NCBI RefSeq assembly: GCF_019746665.1 | Contig: NZ_JAIERS010000005.1 | Span: 1 to 64,000, forward strand | Direction of reading: 5' to 3' | DNA length: 64,000 bases | Source of the DNA: Sphingomonas sp. | GTDB lineage: Bacteria > Pseudomonadota > Alphaproteobacteria > Sphingomonadales > Sphingomonadaceae | Shown here: positions 61,493 through 64,000 of the stretch, piece after piece | Layout: each line of letters begins with the position of its first letter | Numbering within the stretch: position 1 is the stretch's first letter | The notes under the pieces: generated by a model | Seen by the model: the letters and a program-made list of their open reading frames with translations, nothing else | Databases searched by the model: none | What the model was told of the DNA's origin: nothing | Made by a program: the position numbers and the translations under genes

Positions 61493-62260
61493 ATGGCGAG
61501 CGCGCCGCAATCCCTGCCGCTATTCTACAACCAGCTCGAACCGCTTTCGAGCCAGGCCCATGCCGATTTCCGCACCAAGCGCATGGATCGCGCCCCGTTC
61601 CTGGTCGGCCAGCATGCGATCCCCGTGACCGTGGACGAGTTCGCGCTGGTCCAGCGCTTCATGCCGATCGTCTTTTCGAGCGGTGACGATCCGATTCCGC
61701 TCGCGCTGATGGGCCTGAACGAGGGCGTCAACGTGTTCATCGACGCCGAGGGCAAGCTGGTCGAGCAGAATTTCTACGTCCCCGCTTATGTCCGCCGCTA
61801 TCCCTTCCTGCTCGCCCGGCTGACGCCCGACGCGCAGGAATTGTCGCTGTGCTTCGATCCGACCTACGAAGGCGTCGGCGCGTTCGACGAGGGCGAGCCG
61901 CTGTTCAATGGCGCCGAGCCCAGCGAGCTGACCAAGAACATCCTGCAGTTCAACGAGACCTTCGAAACCGCCGGGATGCGCACCCAGCAGTTCATGGTCG
62001 AGCTGAAGGAAAGCGGCCTGCTGACCGAAGGCGAAGTGACGATCCAGCCCGAAGGCAGCGAACAGCCCTTCGTCTATCGCGGCTTCCAGATGGTCGACGA
62101 GAACAAGCTGCGCGATCTGCGCGGCGACCAGCTGCGCAAGATGTCGCAGAACGGCATGTTGCCGCTGCTCTACGCGCATCTGTTCTCGCTCGCGCTGATG
62201 CGGGAGATTTTCCAGCGCCAGCTCGATCGCGGCCTGATGCCGGCGCCCGCCGCGCTCTAA
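61493..62260 (+). CDS. SapC-family protein
   Basis: This 255-residue protein fits the SapC family, named after an S-layer-linked operon of Campylobacter but common in alphaproteobacteria. Its parts are LPLFYNQLEPLSSQAHADFRTKRMD, HAIPVTVDEFALVQRFMPIVFSS, ALMGLNEGVNVFIDAEG, FYVPAYVRRYPFLLA, and FKVFDEN-like GFQMVDENKLRDLRGD. Its role in sphingomonads is unclear, and a surface-layer function is not supported by other genes here. A leader of 53 bases follows the FAD enzyme stop. A candidate small RNA begins about 95 bases downstream. Confidence 0.87.
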   Translation: MASAPQSLPLFYNQLEPLSSQAHADFRTKRMDRAPFLVGQHAIPVTVDEFALVQRFMPIVFSSGDDPIPLALMGLNEGVNVFIDAEGKLVEQNFYVPAYVRRYPFLLARLTPDAQELSLCFDPTYEGVGAFDEGEPLFNGAEPSELTKNILQFNETFETAGMRTQQFMVELKESGLLTEGEVTIQPEGSEQPFVYRGFQMVDENKLRDLRGDQLRKMSQNGMLPLLYAHLFSLALMREIFQRQLDRGLMPAPAAL

Positions 62261-62320
62261 GATTAATCCAAGGGCGCGTGCGCGAAACGCTTTGTTTCGT
62301 GCATCGCGGCGCGACACGGC

Positions 62321-62462
62321 TTGAAACCGATTTGCCCGGCGCCTATTTGGGTTGAGCGCGGCGCCGTGTCCCCCCTTTCGCGGACCGCGTGATACATCTT
62401 CGGATGTATCCCCTCCCTGAACCTTGGCCACCTCGCGTGCCTTTGCCGCGAGGTGGTTTTTT
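62321..62462 (+). ncRNA. Candidate small RNA with promoter, UUCG hairpin and terminator
   Basis: TTGAAA (62321-62326), a 17-base spacer and TATTTG (62344-62349) form a good sigma-70-type promoter in the gap after sapC. A transcript from about 62356 would hold a CGCG-GAC-CGCG stem, a perfect 8-base stem GATACATC/GATGTATC capped by UUCG (62391-62410), a free CCCUCCCU stretch that could pair with Shine-Dalgarno sites, and a 10-base terminator stem ending in six T at 62462. This is about 106 bases. No protein frame is present. Confidence 0.5.
62428..62462 (+). terminator. Intrinsic terminator
   Basis: CCACCTCGCG (62428-62437) and CGCGAGGTGG (62447-62456) form a perfect 10-base stem with a 9-base loop followed by six T. 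It ends either the sapC transcript or a separate small RNA. Confidence 0.9.
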
Positions 62463-62470
62463 ATGCGCCG

Positions 62471-63319
62471 TTATTCGGCCGCGGTGGCGAGGCTGCCCAG
62501 CGCTTCGTCGGCGAGCGCGGTGACCATCGCCCGCACCAGTTGGGCGGCGGCGGCGAAGCCCGGCCCCGGCGCGTCGAGCGGGGGATCGAGATACAGCCGG
62601 CGATCAAGCTCCACCTGCACCGCATGGATACCGCGCGGCGGCGCGCCATGGCGATCGAGGATGTGCCCGCCCGCATAAGGCGTGTTGAGCGCATGGGCGA
62701 GCCCGGCGGCGTCCGCCACCGCCTCCAGCGTCGCCACGAAGCGCGCCGCGCTCGTCCGCCCGAAGCGATCGCCGAACACCACGCGCGCGACCGACTCGGG
62801 CGGCCCCAGGGGCGGCATCGAGTGGAGATCGAGCAGCACCGCCACCCCGAAACGCGCCCGCGCCGCCGCCAGCGCCTCGGCGAGCGCGGCGTGATAGGGG
62901 CGGTGGACACTCGCGATCCGCGCCTCCACGTCGCGCGCCTGGAGCCGCCCGCGCCACAGATCGCGCCCGCCGACGCGGCGCGGCACCAGCCCCAGCCCGC
63001 TGCGCAGCTTCACGCTCGGCGCGCCCTGGCGACGCGGATCGGCGCCCGCGTCGATCGCCGGATCGCGCTCCTGCTCGGCGCGGTTCAGGTCGATCCAGGC
63101 GCGCGCGGTGCGCTCGATCAGCACGGTCTCGCCCCCCCAGGCGGCGCGGGCGAGCGTGTCGATATGCCGGTCCTCGAGCGGCCGCAGCGCGCCCGGCGGC
63201 AGCGCGAGCAGGGGCAGCATCGCCGCGGGATAATCGCGCCCGCCATGCGGCACCGAGACGACCACCGGGCTCGCCGGGGTCGCCGCGCCCAGCCGATCGA
63301 AGCTGCCGTGCCGCGTCAT
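62471..63319 (-). CDS. N-formylglutamate amidohydrolase family protein
   Basis: This 282-residue protein is like N-formylglutamate deformylase, the last step of one histidine degradation route, though many members have other or unknown substrates. It has VVVSVPHGGRDYP, DRHIDTLARAA, WIDLNRAEQERDP, VASVHRPYH-like ARIASVHRPYHAALAEAL, LLDLHSMPPLG, and HILDRHGAP with likely metal His. No other hut gene is nearby. It ends 8 bases after the terminator, convergent with sapC. Confidence 0.83.
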   Translation of the reverse strand: MTRHGSFDRLGAATPASPVVVSVPHGGRDYPAAMLPLLALPPGALRPLEDRHIDTLARAAWGGETVLIERTARAWIDLNRAEQERDPAIDAGADPRRQGAPSVKLRSGLGLVPRRVGGRDLWRGRLQARDVEARIASVHRPYHAALAEALAAARARFGVAVLLDLHSMPPLGPPESVARVVFGDRFGRTSAARFVATLEAVADAAGLAHALNTPYAGGHILDRHGAPPRGIHAVQVELDRRLYLDPPLDAPGPGFAAAAQLVRAMVTALADEALGSLATAAE

Positions 63320-63402
63320 CGCCGATGGTTTAGGGGAAGCGCCCCCCAGCGGGTAGGGGCAGGCTGGAAAATCTTAAAGGGTTGGCGGATAAAAGCCTCC
63401 GC

Positions 63403-63786
63403 ATGACTAGCCCGCGAATCCTGCTTGCCGAAGACGATGACGTGATGCGCAGCTATCTGGCGCGCGCGCTGGAACGCGCGGGCTATGCGGTGGTCTCGGT
63501 CGACCGGGGCACCGCCGCCCTGCCGCTGATCGAGGCGGAGCATTTCGACCTGCTGCTCACCGACATCGTGATGCCCGAGATGGACGGCATCGAACTCGCG
63601 CAGAAGGCGGGAGAAGTCGCCCCCAATTTGCGGGTGATGTTCATCACCGGCTTCGCCGCCGTCACGCTGAAGGCGGGCCATGCGATGCCCAATGCGCGGG
63701 TCTTGTCCAAGCCGTTCCACCTGCGCGATCTGGTGCTGGAGGTCGATCGGCTGTTCGAAGGCGGGCAGGCGACGCTGCGGCCGTAA
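63403..63786 (+). CDS. cpdR: Single-domain response regulator CpdR
   Basis: CpdR controls ClpXP at the cell pole and CtrA breakdown in Caulobacter and relatives. The 127-residue receiver domain has ILLAEDDDVMRSYLARALERAGY, the phospho-acceptor Asp54 in LLLTDIVMPEMDG, and Lys near 104 in VLSKPF, with FITGFAAVTL. There is no output domain. The ATG at 63403 was preferred over an in-frame TTG at 63382. The identity rests on receiver sequence typical of CpdR, so DivK-type relatives cannot be fully excluded. Confidence 0.88.
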   Translation: MTSPRILLAEDDDVMRSYLARALERAGYAVVSVDRGTAALPLIEAEHFDLLLTDIVMPEMDGIELAQKAGEVAPNLRVMFITGFAAVTLKAGHAMPNARVLSKPFHLRDLVLEVDRLFEGGQATLRP

Positions 63787-63812
63787 CATCCGGCGAAAGC
63801 GCTTGCGCGCGC

Positions 63813-63835
63813 GCGCCGCTCCGGTTATGCGGCGC
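63813..63835 (+). terminator. Weak stem after cpdR
   Basis: GCGCCGC (63813-63819) and GCGGCGC (63829-63835) form a 7-base stem with a 9-base loop followed by TTCCTT, just upstream of tRNA-Val. It may end the cpdR transcript. Confidence 0.4.
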
Positions 63836-63844
63836 TTCCTTCGT

Positions 63845-63919
63845 GGGCGTGTAGCTCAGTGGTAGAGCACTGTGTTGACATCGCAGGGGTCGCAAGTTCA
63901 ATCCTTGCCACGCCCACCA
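63845..63919 (+). tRNA. tRNA-Val (GAC)
   Basis: This 75-base gene starts GGGCGTG and ends CACGCCC-A-CCA. The D arm (GTAGCTCAGTGGTAGAGC), the anticodon loop TTGACAT giving GAC for Val, and the T arm with GTTCAATCC are readable. The CCA tail is encoded. Confidence 0.96.
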
Positions 63920-63926
63920 TCGAAAC

Positions 63927-63960
63927 AGGCCGCCGCGTCGCTTGACCGGCGGCCTTTTTT
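63927..63960 (+). terminator. Terminator after tRNA-Val
   Basis: AGGCCGCCG (63927-63935) and CGGCGGCCT (63947-63955) form a 9-base stem with an 11-base loop, followed by a T-run to 63960, 8 bases after the tRNA. Confidence 0.88.
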
Positions 63961-64000
63961 CATCCGCGCGGACGGCGCGCGGCTCAGGCGGCATTGCCCG

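Noticed and set aside
63970..64000. Possible 3' end of a minus-strand gene at the window edge
   Set aside because: Only about 15 bases of a possible reading frame are present, so no gene can be supported.

Overview
The window is about 64 kb of high-GC DNA with very dense coding, short intergenic gaps and frequent 1-38 base gene overlaps. Gene content points to an alphaproteobacterium of the Sphingomonadaceae (Sphingomonas-like). The evidence is the rpmF-plsX-fabH-ihfA-merR block, the rnd-lptC-lptA-lptB-rpoN block, mitochondrial-type complex I accessory subunits (NDUFS4-like and NDUFA12-like), DUF2155, CpdR, SapC, and two GGAAC-N16/17-xGTT sites like those read by the alphaproteobacterial general-stress sigma factor EcfG. 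It looks like ordinary chromosome: I see no phage, insertion sequence, integrase or CRISPR array, and most genes are housekeeping or conserved accessory genes.

Layout. 0-4.2 kb: MBL-fold hydrolase, CutA, and a TonB-dependent receptor divergent from a TetR regulator with a clear operator. 4.2-7.1 kb (minus): merR-ihfA-fabH-plsX-rpmF. 7.3-11.3 kb: MAPEG protein, then an SRPBCC / zinc alcohol dehydrogenase / SDR / hemerythrin stress-type cluster. 11.3-15.6 kb: chorismate mutase, polyprenyl synthase, HrpB helicase carrying an in-frame palindromic insertion, and an NDUFS4-like subunit. 15.6-23.3 kb: NUDIX, mscL, Rrf2, homoserine dehydrogenase, 2-oxoglutarate-type oxygenase, lipoprotein, MFS exporter, a 50% Asp/Glu protein, a PchB-like mutase, a small secreted protein, rpsD. 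23.5-34.3 kb: glycosyltransferase-UDP-galactopyranose mutase fusion, S1/P1 nuclease, aminopeptidase P, two VOC proteins, DUF885, YhhQ-type transporter, DUF6445, ATP-dependent DNA ligase. 34.7-41.7 kb: GNAT, Gly-rich tandem cold-shock protein, rnd, lptC, lptA, lptB, rpoN, ligase-associated exonuclease. 41.8-43.7 kb: an arsenic operon (arsR, arsI-like, arsC, aquaporin). 43.8-51.4 kb: S41 peptidase, ligase-associated helicase, two glycosyltransferases around a membrane protein and a DUF2141 protein. 51.6-64 kb: chemoreceptor, channel-like protein, tRNA-Trp, fatty acyl-AMP ligase, RecX, tandem cold-shock protein, DUF192, NDUFA12-like, DUF2155, aat, ParA, FAD oxidase, SapC, a candidate small RNA, N-formylglutamate amidohydrolase, CpdR and tRNA-Val.

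How the genes work together. Lipid and envelope genes dominate the conserved core (PlsX/FabH; LptC/LptA/LptB). Three parts of the bacterial ligase-associated DNA repair set (ligase at 32.7 kb, MBL exonuclease at 40.7 kb, DEXH helicase at 45.1 kb) lie within 15 kb but are not adjacent, and the fourth usual part (PdeM phosphoesterase) is not seen. The arsenic operon has no efflux pump gene and seems to rely on ArsC plus an aquaporin, with a C-As lyase-like protein. Stress-linked regulation is suggested by the EcfG-like sites before the glycosyltransferase-mutase fusion and the acidic protein.

The most interesting items are: the palindromic element inserted in hrpB; the candidate small RNA at about 62.36-62.46 kb; the glycosyltransferase-UGM fusion under a stress-type promoter; the 205-base tail-to-tail coding overlap of aat and the DUF2155 gene; and cutA, which seems to need an ATC start. 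All functions are read from sequence motifs and remembered family features; no database search was run.
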